64,000 nt of DNA from positions 83,465 through 147,464 of the forward strand of contig JAUQQQ010000002.1 in NCBI GenBank assembly GCA_030549815.1, given 5' to 3'. Every line of letters begins with the position of its first letter. Within the stretch, counting starts at the first letter, position 1. This document shows, one piece after another, positions 8,669-18,260 of this stretch. Source of the DNA: a bacterium (GTDB taxonomy: Bacteria; DRYD01). A model generated the notes under the pieces. The model searched no databases. It was not told where the DNA came from and saw only the letters and a program-made list of their open reading frames with translations. Both the position numbers and the translations under genes were made by a program.

Positions 8669-9364
8669 TTACCTCCTTCCCAATTTTCTCAAGATATCAT
8701 AGTAAAGTTCGGCTTTAACGGGAATATAATTAAGGCTTTTATTATAGTATTCAAGGGCAGATTTATATTCCCTCTGTTCATACAAAGCTTTTGCTATAAA
8801 TCTATACAATGCCCCTATATCTTCTTTTTCTACTTTAGCGTATGAATATTTAGTTTTAGTTATAGGGTCAAAGAGTAATTTTTCAGCTTTAATAAAACAT
8901 TTTCCTGCTTCTACATAATCTTTTTCCTTTTGGCTATAAATTATTCCTGCAGTATAATACAATTTCCAGTAGTTTGGGTTATTTTTTACTCCCTCTTTTA
9001 CAAAATTCAACCCTTCTTGAGGTTTATTTAAAAAAAATGCTAATTGATAAGCACCAAAATCATAAGCCTCTACAAAATTTGGATCTAACATCGTTATAAA
9101 TCTTGTGTAATAAGTTATTTCTGTTAATTGATTTATCGTTACATTACCGGAATAATGTATATAAAACTCTGTTCTAATCCATAAGTAACCAGCAAGGGTA
9201 TACCTTATATTTCCTAAACTATTTATAAGAACTTCATAAAAAGGCATATTACTTCTATATTGACTTCTCAAAGATAAATAATCTACATTCCATAAGAAAA
9301 TAGAGATTACAAAACTTAATATTAAGCTTACTATTGCGATCAATTTATAAAAATCATTCTTCAT
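8669..9364 (-). CDS. Membrane-anchored TPR protein
   Basis: One N-terminal membrane segment (residues about 7-27) is followed by an extracytoplasmic region with at least three TPR-like helical pairs, for example YYTAGIIYSQKEKDYVEAGK and FIAKALYEQREYKSALEYYN. TPR units bind other proteins. The gene overlaps the end of lepA by 11 nt and ends 3 nt before yidC, so it belongs to the translation/insertion operon. A role in envelope assembly is plausible but unproven. I recognise no named family. Confidence 0.7.
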   Translation of the reverse strand: MKNDFYKLIAIVSLILSFVISIFLWNVDYLSLRSQYRSNMPFYEVLINSLGNIRYTLAGYLWIRTEFYIHYSGNVTINQLTEITYYTRFITMLDPNFVEAYDFGAYQLAFFLNKPQEGLNFVKEGVKNNPNYWKLYYTAGIIYSQKEKDYVEAGKCFIKAEKLLFDPITKTKYSYAKVEKEDIGALYRFIAKALYEQREYKSALEYYNKSLNYIPVKAELYYDILRKLGRR

Positions 9365-11150
9365 TTAAAGATAGCACCTGCCAGAAAGCTTCCTGCGGAA
9401 TGGAAACTTTACCAACAGTTTTCATCCTTTTTTTACCTTCCTTTTGCTTTTCTAATAATTTTCTTTTTCTTGTTACATCTCCTCCATAACATTTGGCTAA
9501 AACATCTTTTTTAAGAGGTTTAACAACCTCGCTTGCTATAACTCTACCCCCAATAGCAGCCTGAATTTTGTATTCAAATAATTGTTTTCCTATAGTTTCT
9601 CTTAATTTTTGGACAATTTTCCTCGAAGCATAGTAAGCTTTTTGTCTATGGATAATAAATGATAAAGCATCAACTTTAGTACCATGAACAAGTATATCAA
9701 CTTTGACTAAATCAGATTCTCTGTAATCCAAAAATTCATAATCAAAGCTTGCAAATCCACGGGTATAAGATTTTAGTTTATCAAAAAAATCTACAATAAT
9801 TTCAGCTAATGGAGCTTCAATATCCACGATTAACAAATTACCAGCTTTTTCTATATGAACAGATTGCCCCCTTTTATCTTGAACTAATTTTAAAACATCA
9901 TTTAAATATTCATGAGGAATTATTATTTTACCTTTTATGTAAGGTTCTAACACTTTTTCAATCTTGGTATTATCAGGCCATAAAGAAGGAGAATCTATTT
10001 CCTCTTCTTTATTATTATAAACTATTTTATACTTTACAGTTGGAGTTGTGGATATAATATTAAGATTAAAATGCCTCTCTAATCTTTCTTGCACTATTTG
10101 CATATGTAATAACCCAAGGAAACCACATCTAAAACCAAATCCCAAAGCAGCAGATTTCTCCTTTTCAAAAAACAAAGCCGCATCGTTTAATTTAAGTTTA
10201 AGTATAGCATCCTCCAGTCTTAAATAATCATCACCATCTGCGGGATAAAACCCACAAAAAACCATTGGCTTTGGTTCCTTAAATCCACTAATCGGTTCCA
10301 CTTCTTCCACCCGAAGGGAGGCTTCGCCTGAAGAGCAAACCGTATCCCCAACCTTCGTATCAGAAATATCCTTAATACTTGCACAAAAATAACCAACTTC
10401 TCCAGCATGTAAAACATCTACTTCTTTGTAAAATGGTTTAAAAACACCCACTTCTTCCACTTCAAACACTTTACCTGTTGAATAAAATCTTATCTTGTCT
10501 CCTTTCTTTATTCTACCGTCAAATACTCTAATGTAAACTATAACACCTTTGTAAGAACTATAAACAGCGTCAAAAATGAGAGCTCTAAAAGGTAAATTTG
10601 GATCACCTTTTGGACAAGGTATATCTCTGATCACTCTATCTAAAACTTTTTCAACGTTATAACCTGTTTTTGCACTAACCTTTTCAAAATCTTCATATGG
10701 TATTAGTAAAATGTCCTCTACCTGTTTTTTTAAGAATTCTTCATTATAATTTGGCAAATCAACTTTATTAAAAACTGGTACTATATGTAAATTTAAACTA
10801 ACTGCTTGTAAATAATTAGCTAAGGTTTGTGCTTGAACTCCTTGAGTTACATCAACTAACAGGATGGCACCTTCACATGATCTTAAAGCTCTTGAAACTT
10901 CATAAGAAAAATCAACATGTCCTGGAGTATCTATCAAGTTCAAAATATAACCTTTGTATTCTAACCTTACGGGATGAGATTTTATTGTTATTCCTTTTTC
11001 CCTTTCCAAATCCATCTGATCCAAGAACTGCTCCTGTAATTTTTCTTTATTTATAGTTTGCGTAATTTCTAAAAATCTATCAGCTAACGTTGATTTCCCA
11101 TGATCTATATGTGCTATTATTGAAAAATTTCTTATTCTTTCCAAGCTCAT
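9354..11150 (-). CDS. lepA: Elongation factor 4 (LepA)
   Basis: A ribosomal GTPase of about 598 residues, the normal length. The G1 motif is HIDHGKSTLADR at the N-terminus, G3 is DTPGHVDF, G4 is FNKVDLPN, and the unique LepA C-terminal domain ends with KKRMKTVGKVSIPQEAFW. EF4 back-translocates or remodels stalled ribosomes. The first ATG (11150) is chosen; a TTG lies one codon upstream. Around residues 274-280 the loop before ISGFKEPKP carries SSGEASLRVEEVE, about eight residues longer than I expect. That insert is encoded by a GC-rich repeat element. Confidence 0.96.
   Translation of the reverse strand: MSLERIRNFSIIAHIDHGKSTLADRFLEITQTINKEKLQEQFLDQMDLEREKGITIKSHPVRLEYKGYILNLIDTPGHVDFSYEVSRALRSCEGAILLVDVTQGVQAQTLANYLQAVSLNLHIVPVFNKVDLPNYNEEFLKKQVEDILLIPYEDFEKVSAKTGYNVEKVLDRVIRDIPCPKGDPNLPFRALIFDAVYSSYKGVIVYIRVFDGRIKKGDKIRFYSTGKVFEVEEVGVFKPFYKEVDVLHAGEVGYFCASIKDISDTKVGDTVCSSGEASLRVEEVEPISGFKEPKPMVFCGFYPADGDDYLRLEDAILKLKLNDAALFFEKEKSAALGFGFRCGFLGLLHMQIVQERLERHFNLNIISTTPTVKYKIVYNNKEEEIDSPSLWPDNTKIEKVLEPYIKGKIIIPHEYLNDVLKLVQDKRGQSVHIEKAGNLLIVDIEAPLAEIIVDFFDKLKSYTRGFASFDYEFLDYRESDLVKVDILVHGTKVDALSFIIHRQKAYYASRKIVQKLRETIGKQLFEYKIQAAIGGRVIASEVVKPLKKDVLAKCYGGDVTRKRKLLEKQKEGKKRMKTVGKVSIPQEAFWQVLSLNEE
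10309..10336 (-). repeat. Family A micro-element inserted in frame within lepA
   Basis: On the minus strand the sequence reads CTTCAGGCGAAGCCTCCCTT then CGGGTG. It contains the AGGC-GAA-GCCT palindrome and the CCCTTCGGG palindrome in the same order as the copies at 5-28 and 11226-11250. It encodes SGEASLRV in a variable loop of LepA and leaves the frame intact. Confidence 0.75.
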
Positions 11151-11225
11151 CAATTATAAAATTCTACAAAATCTACAAAAATCTTTCAAAACAATTAACT
11201 TTACATTTTTGAAAAAATATCACTT

Positions 11226-11269
11226 CTTCAGGCAAAGCCTCCCTTAGGGTAGAGACCTCCCTTAGGGTA
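11226..11269 (+). repeat. Family A micro-element with a partial tandem duplication
   Basis: TTCAGGCAAAGCCTCCCTTA (11227-11246) is followed by GGGTAG. A second half-copy, ACCTCCCTTAGGGTAG, ends at 11270. The 3' half-copy supplies the last codons and the stop codon of the permease gene that ends at 11262. Confidence 0.7.
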
Positions 11270-12452
11270 GAAATAAGTAAATTACAATTAATGATATAAC
11301 AGTAATTAATGAACCTATTTTAAAATGTTCCCAGAAACCTATTCTTATATTGAATTTTTGACAAAAATTTAAAACTATTAAATTAGCAATGCTTGATAGC
11401 AAGGTGAAATTTCCAGCCAATGTTGATGATGATGAAAGTATAAACAAATCGTAATGATTTTTTATTTTCGTCAATAAAATTAAAACGGCAGGTACATTAG
11501 AAATAAATTGAGAAAGTATGAAAGTTGAAATCAATAAACCTAATTTACTATAAAGCAATTCAATAAAAGGAGAGATGATATCTTTAATAGCTTCCGTTAT
11601 GACAAATAATCCTGAAAAAATTATAAGAAGTTCAAAATCTACCATTGATAATATTTTAGAACTTTTTATCCTCCTTGTAAAAAACACAAGAGAAGAAGCT
11701 ATTAACATTACTAATGCAGGTTCAATACCTAATATTAATAAAATTAAAACCAACAAAATAATAAAAAAAGATTTTATGAATAATGGTTTATGTATAATTC
11801 TATTATTTTTCTCATTAAATAAATCCAATTTTTTTTCTTCCTGCAAAATTTGATTACCCAATAAATCTGGATAAAACAAAATAACTAACACAATTAGAAA
11901 AAATAAAGAAATAATAGTAGGTAAAAATAAAGCAGATAAAAACTCAAGGTAACTTATATTTCCTTTAGTTGCGACAATAATATTCTGAGGGTTACCTGTA
12001 ATCGTAGCCATACTACCTATATTAATAGACATCATAAAAGAAATTAAATATGGTTTGGGGTCAATTTTTAAATCCCTACAAATTTTAATTATTACTGGTG
12101 TAAAAACAAAAGCAATCGTATCATTTAAAAATAAAGCAGAAAGTATAGCAGAAATAAATACAATCTTTATCAATAAAAAAATTTTCCTATTAGAAAACAT
12201 TTTAAATGATACCCAGTGAAAAAAACCTGAAAAATAAATCAAAGAATTAACAACCATAACTCCAAACAAAAATATAATTATTTTAAAATCAATTGATTTA
12301 ATAGCATCATCTAAATTAATAAAACCAGTAAGAATAATAATGGATGAAACCAAAAAAACAATACTTGCCCTGTTTAACCTAATAACGGGAAATGAACCAA
12401 CAACCAAACCTATATAACACAAAAAAACAATTAATAAAATAAAATATTCCAT
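11262..12452 (-). CDS. ArsB/SLC13-type anion permease
   Basis: A polytopic membrane protein of 396 residues with about ten hydrophobic segments. The CitMHS/ArsB superfamily signature is seen in SMNIGSMATITGNPQNIIVA (about residue 145-165), the hairpin region holding the NP motif, and in the pseudo-repeat LSSIANLIVLNFC near the end. Relatives export arsenite or transport dicarboxylates, sulfate or citrate with sodium or protons. The substrate cannot be told here: no ars genes are nearby. The final residues LP and the TAA come from a GC-rich repeat, so the C-terminus may have been altered recently. Confidence 0.8.
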   Translation of the reverse strand: MEYFILLIVFLCYIGLVVGSFPVIRLNRASIVFLVSSIIILTGFINLDDAIKSIDFKIIIFLFGVMVVNSLIYFSGFFHWVSFKMFSNRKIFLLIKIVFISAILSALFLNDTIAFVFTPVIIKICRDLKIDPKPYLISFMMSINIGSMATITGNPQNIIVATKGNISYLEFLSALFLPTIISLFFLIVLVILFYPDLLGNQILQEEKKLDLFNEKNNRIIHKPLFIKSFFIILLVLILLILGIEPALVMLIASSLVFFTRRIKSSKILSMVDFELLIIFSGLFVITEAIKDIISPFIELLYSKLGLLISTFILSQFISNVPAVLILLTKIKNHYDLFILSSSSTLAGNFTLLSSIANLIVLNFCQKFNIRIGFWEHFKIGSLITVISLIVIYLFLP

Positions 12453-12464
12453 AGGTAAGAAATA

Positions 12465-12581
12465 TTACTCAAACCCGTTACTTAAAAGTAAATATAACAA
12501 AAATATAAGTATTAGAAAGAAAATAAAAGATAAAATCGTAAAGAATATCCCTGTAGCTATTAAAAAAAATTTTTTCTTCAT
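12465..12581 (-). CDS. Small single-span membrane protein, 38 residues
   Basis: An ATG at 12581-12579 overlaps the TGA of the upstream gene (ATGA), a common sign of coupled translation. The ORF runs 38 codons: MKKKFF, a long hydrophobic stretch (about residues 5-33, mainly I, L and F), then SNGFE and TAA. It ends 12 nt before the permease start. Hydrophobic composition and coupling support a real small protein. Chance ORFs in AT-rich DNA are also phenylalanine- and isoleucine-rich, so confidence is moderate. Confidence 0.45.
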   Translation of the reverse strand: MKKKFFLIATGIFFTILSFIFFLILIFLLYLLLSNGFE

Positions 12582-13930
12582 AAATCTATAATTATAAGGT
12601 CTATTTTTTTCTCTTCAACTTTAGGAATAGGTTTATTAATTATTTTTACTTTTGAATTAAGTGAAACGGAAAAATCTTGAACAGGTTTATAATCAATATC
12701 AATAGCAACAGTATTCCTTGTTGTGATGTAAGCATTATCAAACTTTTTCGTAGTATTTAACTTTATGGCGTATCCATACTTTCCAGTTTTACTGTGTCTT
12801 GCAGAAAATAAATAATTGTCAGGCAAGCTACAAATAGTTTTCATAGCTACTTCTTCATCTTCATTTGTTCCAAAAATAGCTGACCACATTACATTTAAAT
12901 CATTCTTATTTATTCTAAGAAATTCAATATCATTGCCTTTCTCTTTGTCAGTATTATCAAAAGTTATAGCCAATAATATAGAATCAGTTCTACAATCAGA
13001 AGAAACATAAAAATCACCAGTCGAAAAATCATGCACAGTGTTATATTGCTTTGTTAAAACAATATTTCCCTTAACTATGTCTATTTTGCTCATAATTAAA
13101 ATGTTATCTTGCTGGTCCAATAAATATAGAAATCCATCCTCATCTATAAGAGGTTTTTGATAAATATTTGTCTTATAAGCTCTCAAAATTTTGGAAAAAT
13201 CTCTATCTAAAATAATGACCATACCTTTAATATCATACAATCCAACATACTCCCCTTTTTTATTTTGTAAAGATATATAATTAAACGAAGCATTATCTAT
13301 TTTTTTTAATCCATTAATTGCAAGATTTTTTTTATTTAATTTAAAAATAAAACCATCGAGAGTGGCAGAGAATATAAAGTCTTCATTGGAATCAATAACC
13401 ATACTCCCTGTTTCGAATACTTTTTTTATCCTTAAAGAAAAAGATTTCTTGTCCAAAATACTCAAAAAACTTTGATTTCCAATCCATCCCGAAAGCAAGA
13501 TATTGTGTCTATCATAATTATTAATATCCGAAAACCCCATATCTAAATAATCTTTCACAACCCAACTTTTTGCAAAAATAACATCACCCTTTAAATCCAT
13601 ACAAATCAGCCCCAAATTTTTAGTATAATCCTCAAAAATTCCAGCAATGTATAATTTATCTTTTTCAAATAAGACAGAGTTAAACCAAAACTCAGTATTT
13701 GGTTTTGCACATTCTATTTTTTTTATCCATGAAAAATCTCCCAAATTATTTTCATTTTCTTTGTTATTTCTATTTTGTTCGTGTTTATTTTGTACTGAAT
13801 TTCCTTCTTTATTATGTTTTTCCTTAATTCCTTTGTAAATAAAAAATAAACCTAAAAAAAATAAAATAAAAACAATAAAAAAATCAATGATAATAAAAAT
13901 TATTAATATCTCTCTATTAATTTCTTCCAT
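12578..13930 (-). CDS. Membrane-anchored propeller-like protein, function unknown
   Basis: A strongly hydrophobic anchor (residues about 7-32) is followed by a charged, asparagine-rich linker (about 33-62). A 380-residue region then has recurring short blocks such as KDKLYIAGIFEDY, LLSGWIGNQSFLS, and NYLFSARHSKTGKYGYAIKL, typical of a beta-propeller with about six or seven blades. No catalytic motif is recognised. Propellers of this kind often bind ligands or partners outside the membrane. The gene begins 10 nt after ftsH, which suggests co-expression with the membrane protease. Confidence 0.6.
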   Translation of the reverse strand: MEEINREILIIFIIIDFFIVFILFFLGLFFIYKGIKEKHNKEGNSVQNKHEQNRNNKENENNLGDFSWIKKIECAKPNTEFWFNSVLFEKDKLYIAGIFEDYTKNLGLICMDLKGDVIFAKSWVVKDYLDMGFSDINNYDRHNILLSGWIGNQSFLSILDKKSFSLRIKKVFETGSMVIDSNEDFIFSATLDGFIFKLNKKNLAINGLKKIDNASFNYISLQNKKGEYVGLYDIKGMVIILDRDFSKILRAYKTNIYQKPLIDEDGFLYLLDQQDNILIMSKIDIVKGNIVLTKQYNTVHDFSTGDFYVSSDCRTDSILLAITFDNTDKEKGNDIEFLRINKNDLNVMWSAIFGTNEDEEVAMKTICSLPDNYLFSARHSKTGKYGYAIKLNTTKKFDNAYITTRNTVAIDIDYKPVQDFSVSLNSKVKIINKPIPKVEEKKIDLIIIDL

Positions 13931-13939
13931 TAAATATAA

Positions 13940-15715
13940 TTATTTAAGCATTGAATTAAATTCTTCTTCTGAGATTACCTCTTTTTGCAGCAAAGTTTCA
14001 GCAACTAAAGTAAGCTTATCTTTGTAAGTTGTAATAATATTTTTTACTTCATTATAACAATCATTGATTATTTTGGCTACTTCTAAATCTATTAATCTTG
14101 CAGTTCCTTCACTGTATTTTTTTTCTTTAACAAAATCCCTACCTAAAAATACTTCTCTTGAAGCTTCAAAAGATATCAGTCCTAAGGAGGACATTCCGTA
14201 TTGTGTTACCATACTTCTTGCTATTTTAGTAGCTCTTTCAATATCATTTTCAGCTCCTGTTGTACAAACATTTAGTATTACTTCTTCAGCTGCTCTACCA
14301 CCAAGTAAAACCTTTATTTGTGCTATCAATTCTTCTTTTTTGTAGTTGTATTTATCTTTTTCGGGTGCTTGCCAAGTTTGACCCAAACTTGGACCACGAG
14401 GAACGATTGATATCTTCTTTACAGGATCGGCAAAAGGTGTATATTTTGCAACAATCGCATGTCCAGCTTCATGATAAGCTGTGATTTTTCTTTCTTCTTC
14501 AGACATTACAACGCTTTTTCTTGCAGGACCCATTAATACTTTTTCTATAGCTTCTTCACAATCATCGAGTTCTATGTATTCTTTTCCTTTCCTTACTGCT
14601 ATTAAAGCAGCTTCATTTAACATGTTTTCTAAATCTGCTCCTGTAAACCCAGGAGTTCTCTTTGCTAATTCACTTAAATCAAGATTCGGGGATATTTTTT
14701 TATTTCTTGCATGGATTTTAAGTATTTCTTCCCTTCCTTTCAAATCGGGAGGCCCAACATAAATCTGTCTATCAAATCTACCAGGTCTAAGTAAAGCAGT
14801 ATCAAGTATATCAGGTCTATTTGTAGCAGCTAAAACGATTATACCCGAGTTAATTTCGAAACCATCCATTTCGACTAACAATTGATTAAGGGTTTGTTCT
14901 CTTTCATCGTGTCCTCCACCAAGCCCTGCTCCTCTTTGTCTTCCTACAGCATCTATTTCATCAATAAACACTATACATGGTGCATTTCTTTTTGCTTGTT
15001 CAAACAAATCCCTGACTCTTGCAGCACCAACACCTACAAACATCTCTACAAATTCCGAGCCACTAACATAGAAAAATGGAACTCCTGCCTCACCTGCTAT
15101 TGCTCTACCTAACAATGTTTTCCCTGTTCCCGGAGGACCTATCAGTAAAACACCTTTTGGAATTCTTGCACCCATCTGTATAAATTTTTGTCTATCTTTT
15201 AAAAATCCAACAATTTCCTTAAGTTCCTCTTTTACTTCATCTATACCTGCCACATCAGAAAAAGTCACTTTGGGCATGTCTTGACTAAACATTCTTGCCC
15301 TGCTTTTTGTAAAAGAGAAAGCTTGATTACTACCACTCTGAGCTTGTCTAAAGAAAGCAAATAAAATTAAAATGAATAGTATAAATGGGACAATGTTAAG
15401 AATCCAAAACCAAATGGTATTATCAGCAGGTGGAATGTATCTAAAATTAATATGTTTTTCTTTTAAGGTTTTTACCAATTCATAATCCTGAGGATAATAA
15501 GCTTTGATTTTATAATATTTTTTATCCACAGGTTGATAAAGTTCAAGAGTTATCTCATTATCTTTAATCACTGCTTCTTTAGCATTATTATTTTCTATTT
15601 GTTGCCATAATTCATAATAAGTAGTTTCTTTAACGTTAAGAGATTTTTCAGTAAGCAACATTGATAGGTATATAGCAGTTAAAATAAGAAAAGTCCAAAC
15701 TAAGATTGCTTTCAT
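13940..15715 (-). CDS. ftsH: ATP-dependent zinc metalloprotease FtsH
   Basis: It degrades membrane and soluble proteins at the inner membrane. Seen: an N-terminal membrane helix (2-22), a short periplasmic domain (about 25-95), a second helix (about 103-122), and an AAA module. That module has Walker A GPPGTGKT near 192, Walker [12 protein letters not shown], an SRH with RPGRFDRQI, and the zinc site HEAGH near 413. A C-terminal helix region ends at 591. All key residues are present. The divergent gene glgC starts about 150 nt away, so the ftsH promoter should lie in 15716-15863. Confidence 0.97.
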   Translation of the reverse strand: MKAILVWTFLILTAIYLSMLLTEKSLNVKETTYYELWQQIENNNAKEAVIKDNEITLELYQPVDKKYYKIKAYYPQDYELVKTLKEKHINFRYIPPADNTIWFWILNIVPFILFILILFAFFRQAQSGSNQAFSFTKSRARMFSQDMPKVTFSDVAGIDEVKEELKEIVGFLKDRQKFIQMGARIPKGVLLIGPPGTGKTLLGRAIAGEAGVPFFYVSGSEFVEMFVGVGAARVRDLFEQAKRNAPCIVFIDEIDAVGRQRGAGLGGGHDEREQTLNQLLVEMDGFEINSGIIVLAATNRPDILDTALLRPGRFDRQIYVGPPDLKGREEILKIHARNKKISPNLDLSELAKRTPGFTGADLENMLNEAALIAVRKGKEYIELDDCEEAIEKVLMGPARKSVVMSEEERKITAYHEAGHAIVAKYTPFADPVKKISIVPRGPSLGQTWQAPEKDKYNYKKEELIAQIKVLLGGRAAEEVILNVCTTGAENDIERATKIARSMVTQYGMSSLGLISFEASREVFLGRDFVKEKKYSEGTARLIDLEVAKIINDCYNEVKNIITTYKDKLTLVAETLLQKEVISEEEFNSMLK

Positions 15716-15863
15716 ATTTTTCTCACTTTCCCTAATTCCTTATTTATTATTTTTTACACAAAAATACATTAATCCTTTTATTTTTACAACACTAAATTTC
15801 AATAAGAGGAATAGGGAAAGATGTATATAAAGATAAAAATATGGGAGTATTGAAGGGGGGGTT

Positions 15864-17117
15864 ATGATGAAAACTTCCTTATTTACAAATGTTTTGGCAA
15901 TGGTTTTAGCTGGAGGAGAGGGAACTCGATTATTCCCTTTAACAAAAGAAAGATGTAAGCCTGCTGTCCCTTTCGGATCAAGATACAGAATAATAGATTT
16001 TGTCTTGTCTAATCTAATAAACAGTGGAATACTTAAAATCAACGTCCTAACTCAATACAAGGCACATTCATTGATAAAGCATATTCAAACTAATTGGGAA
16101 CTAAACTATAAATTTGGTTTTTATGTCAATATAGTACCTCCTCAAATGAGAATAGGAAAAATCTGGTTCAGAGGTACTGCAGACGCAATATACCAAAATC
16201 TTAACCTCGTTTTCGATGAACAACCAGATTATGTCATTATCCTATCCTCAGACCATATATACACAATGGACATAAAACATATGATTGAATATCATATAAG
16301 TAAAGAGGCAGATATTACAGTTGCTACTTTCCCTATAGATCCATCAGAAGCAAGTAGGTTTGGAATAATGAAAATAGATAGCGACGGAAGAATAATAAGT
16401 TTCTCAGAAAAACCCAAAGATCCCGAAACAATACAAGAATATACAATAAATAACAAAGTTTTAGCATCAATGGGAAACTATGTTTTTAATAGGGATGTTT
16501 TAATAGAAATATTGGAGCAAGATGCATTGAAAGACACAAGCCATGATTTTGGAAAAAATATTATTCCAGAAAGTATAAAAAAACATAGAGTATATAGTTA
16601 CAGTTTTGAAAAAACAAACATTATAGGTTCGGATAAACCACCATACTGGAGAGACGTTGGAACTATCAAATCTTTCTTTGATGCTAATATGGAGTTACTT
16701 CAACCAGATCCACCAATAGATTTATACAATCCTTATTGGCCTATATATTCTTCCTACACTGCTCTACCCGCAGCAAGAATAATGGGGGAAAATGTTAATA
16801 TTCAAAATTCAATAATCTCCGAAGGATGTATAATCGAAAATAACACAGTAATAAAAAACTCGATCATTTTCCCCAAATGCTATATAAAAAACAACAGTTA
16901 TATAGAGAATTCAATAATTATGGACGGATGCATCATAAAACCACATTCAATAATTATAAATTCTATCCTTGATAAAGGAGTAATTATAGAAGAGGGAATA
17001 GAAATATCATTAAAATACCAAGAAAAATTTTTTGTTAGTGAAGACATAATAGTTATTCCTAAAGGACAAATCGTGGATAAAAATACCCTTATCCAAGAAA
17101 AACCTGTATATTTCTAA
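15864..17117 (+). CDS. glgC: Glucose-1-phosphate adenylyltransferase
   Basis: It makes ADP-glucose for glycogen synthesis. The N-terminal nucleotidyltransferase signature is VLAGGEGTRLFPLTKERCKP (about residues 13-32). GTADAIYQN and the metal/product motif SSDHIYTMD follow, and PYWRDVGT comes later. A C-terminal left-handed beta-helix (about 300-400) carries hexapeptide-like repeats such as NSIISEGCIIENNTVIKNS. The length of 417 is normal. A strong G-run (AAGGGGGGG) lies just before the first ATG; a second ATG follows directly. No other glycogen gene is present, but transaldolase follows within 24 nt. Confidence 0.95.
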   Translation: MMKTSLFTNVLAMVLAGGEGTRLFPLTKERCKPAVPFGSRYRIIDFVLSNLINSGILKINVLTQYKAHSLIKHIQTNWELNYKFGFYVNIVPPQMRIGKIWFRGTADAIYQNLNLVFDEQPDYVIILSSDHIYTMDIKHMIEYHISKEADITVATFPIDPSEASRFGIMKIDSDGRIISFSEKPKDPETIQEYTINNKVLASMGNYVFNRDVLIEILEQDALKDTSHDFGKNIIPESIKKHRVYSYSFEKTNIIGSDKPPYWRDVGTIKSFFDANMELLQPDPPIDLYNPYWPIYSSYTALPAARIMGENVNIQNSIISEGCIIENNTVIKNSIIFPKCYIKNNSYIENSIIMDGCIIKPHSIIINSILDKGVIIEEGIEISLKYQEKFFVSEDIIVIPKGQIVDKNTLIQEKPVYF

Positions 17118-17140
17118 AAAACAAACAAGGAGGAGACTAT

Positions 17141-18214
17141 ATGAACATAATAAGTCAATTAAAAGAAAAATATAACCTAAGTATATGGTTAGATTACCTT
17201 GATAGAGAAATATTAGAAGTGTTGGACCAATGGGTTAAAGAAAAAAAGATATTTGGAATAACCACAAACCCTTCAATTTTTAACAACGCAATAAACAAAT
17301 TCCCAGAATATTATCTTTCAAGAGAAACAGTAAGTAATGATATATTTAGATCTATAGAAAACATAATGATAGAAGAAGTAAAAAAAGCTTGCGATATAAT
17401 GTTACCGTTATTTGAGGAGACGAAAGGACAAGATGGATTAGTTAGTATAGAAGTTCCACCATACATAGCCTATGATACTCAAAAGACAGTAGAAAAAGCA
17501 GAAGAAATTTGGAATAAAATATCAATGCCAAATGTTATGATAAAAATCCCTGCAACAAATGAAGGAATTCAAGCAATAAAAATTTTATTTGATAAAAATA
17601 TCAATGTAAACGTTACATTACTATTTTCAATAAAGAAGTATTCCTTAGTAGCCCAAACTTACAAAAACTCTCAAACAAATTCAATAAGCGTAGCCTCATT
17701 TTTTGTGAGTAGAGTAGATACGATTGTTGATGATCTTTTTGCAAGAATGAAAGAAAACAAATTTTTCAACGTTCCAGATTTGTTTGGTAAAGCAGCTGTT
17801 GCTAACTCACTTCTGGCTTATAAATTATATCAAAATACGTTTAATGATAATTCTAAAATTCAGAGAATTCTATGGGCAAGTACAAGTACAAAAAATCCTG
17901 CTTACCATCCTTTAAAATATTTCCTTGAATTATTAACCCCAAACTCAATAAATACAATCCCTCTTCAAACTTACCAAACATTAATAAAAGCTGATATTAA
18001 TATAAAAGAAGCAGAAAAAATAACCCAAAAAAACATGGAAGAAGCAGAAGAAATTATCAAAAAATTGGACTTCTTACTCGAAGAAAAGCTTGGTCTGAAT
18101 TTAGAATACTTAATGGAGGAACTACTATACAGAGGAGTAACTTTATTTACTGATTCTTACAATTCTATTCTTTACTCTGTTATAAAAAATGCAGGAATAA
18201 AATCCGCTACCTGA
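17141..18214 (+). CDS. tal: Transaldolase
   Basis: This TIM-barrel aldolase of the pentose phosphate pathway moves a dihydroxyacetone unit. Blocks seen are LDYLDREIL, GITTNPSIFNNAI, GLVSIEVPPY, and MIKIPATNEG with the Schiff-base lysine region. Also present are NVNVTLLFSIKKY, VASFFVSRVDT and ILWASTSTKNP. At 357 residues it belongs to the longer subfamily found in actinobacteria and cyanobacteria. An AAGGAGGAG site sits 7-8 nt before the ATG. The stop codon lies in a small CCGC/GCGG hairpin (about 18203-18221). Confidence 0.93.
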   Translation: MNIISQLKEKYNLSIWLDYLDREILEVLDQWVKEKKIFGITTNPSIFNNAINKFPEYYLSRETVSNDIFRSIENIMIEEVKKACDIMLPLFEETKGQDGLVSIEVPPYIAYDTQKTVEKAEEIWNKISMPNVMIKIPATNEGIQAIKILFDKNINVNVTLLFSIKKYSLVAQTYKNSQTNSISVASFFVSRVDTIVDDLFARMKENKFFNVPDLFGKAAVANSLLAYKLYQNTFNDNSKIQRILWASTSTKNPAYHPLKYFLELLTPNSINTIPLQTYQTLIKADINIKEAEKITQKNMEEAEEIIKKLDFLLEEKLGLNLEYLMEELLYRGVTLFTDSYNSILYSVIKNAGIKSAT

Positions 18215-18260
18215 GGCGGTATACAAAAATCAGGAAAATTTATATAGAAAGGAGATAAAC

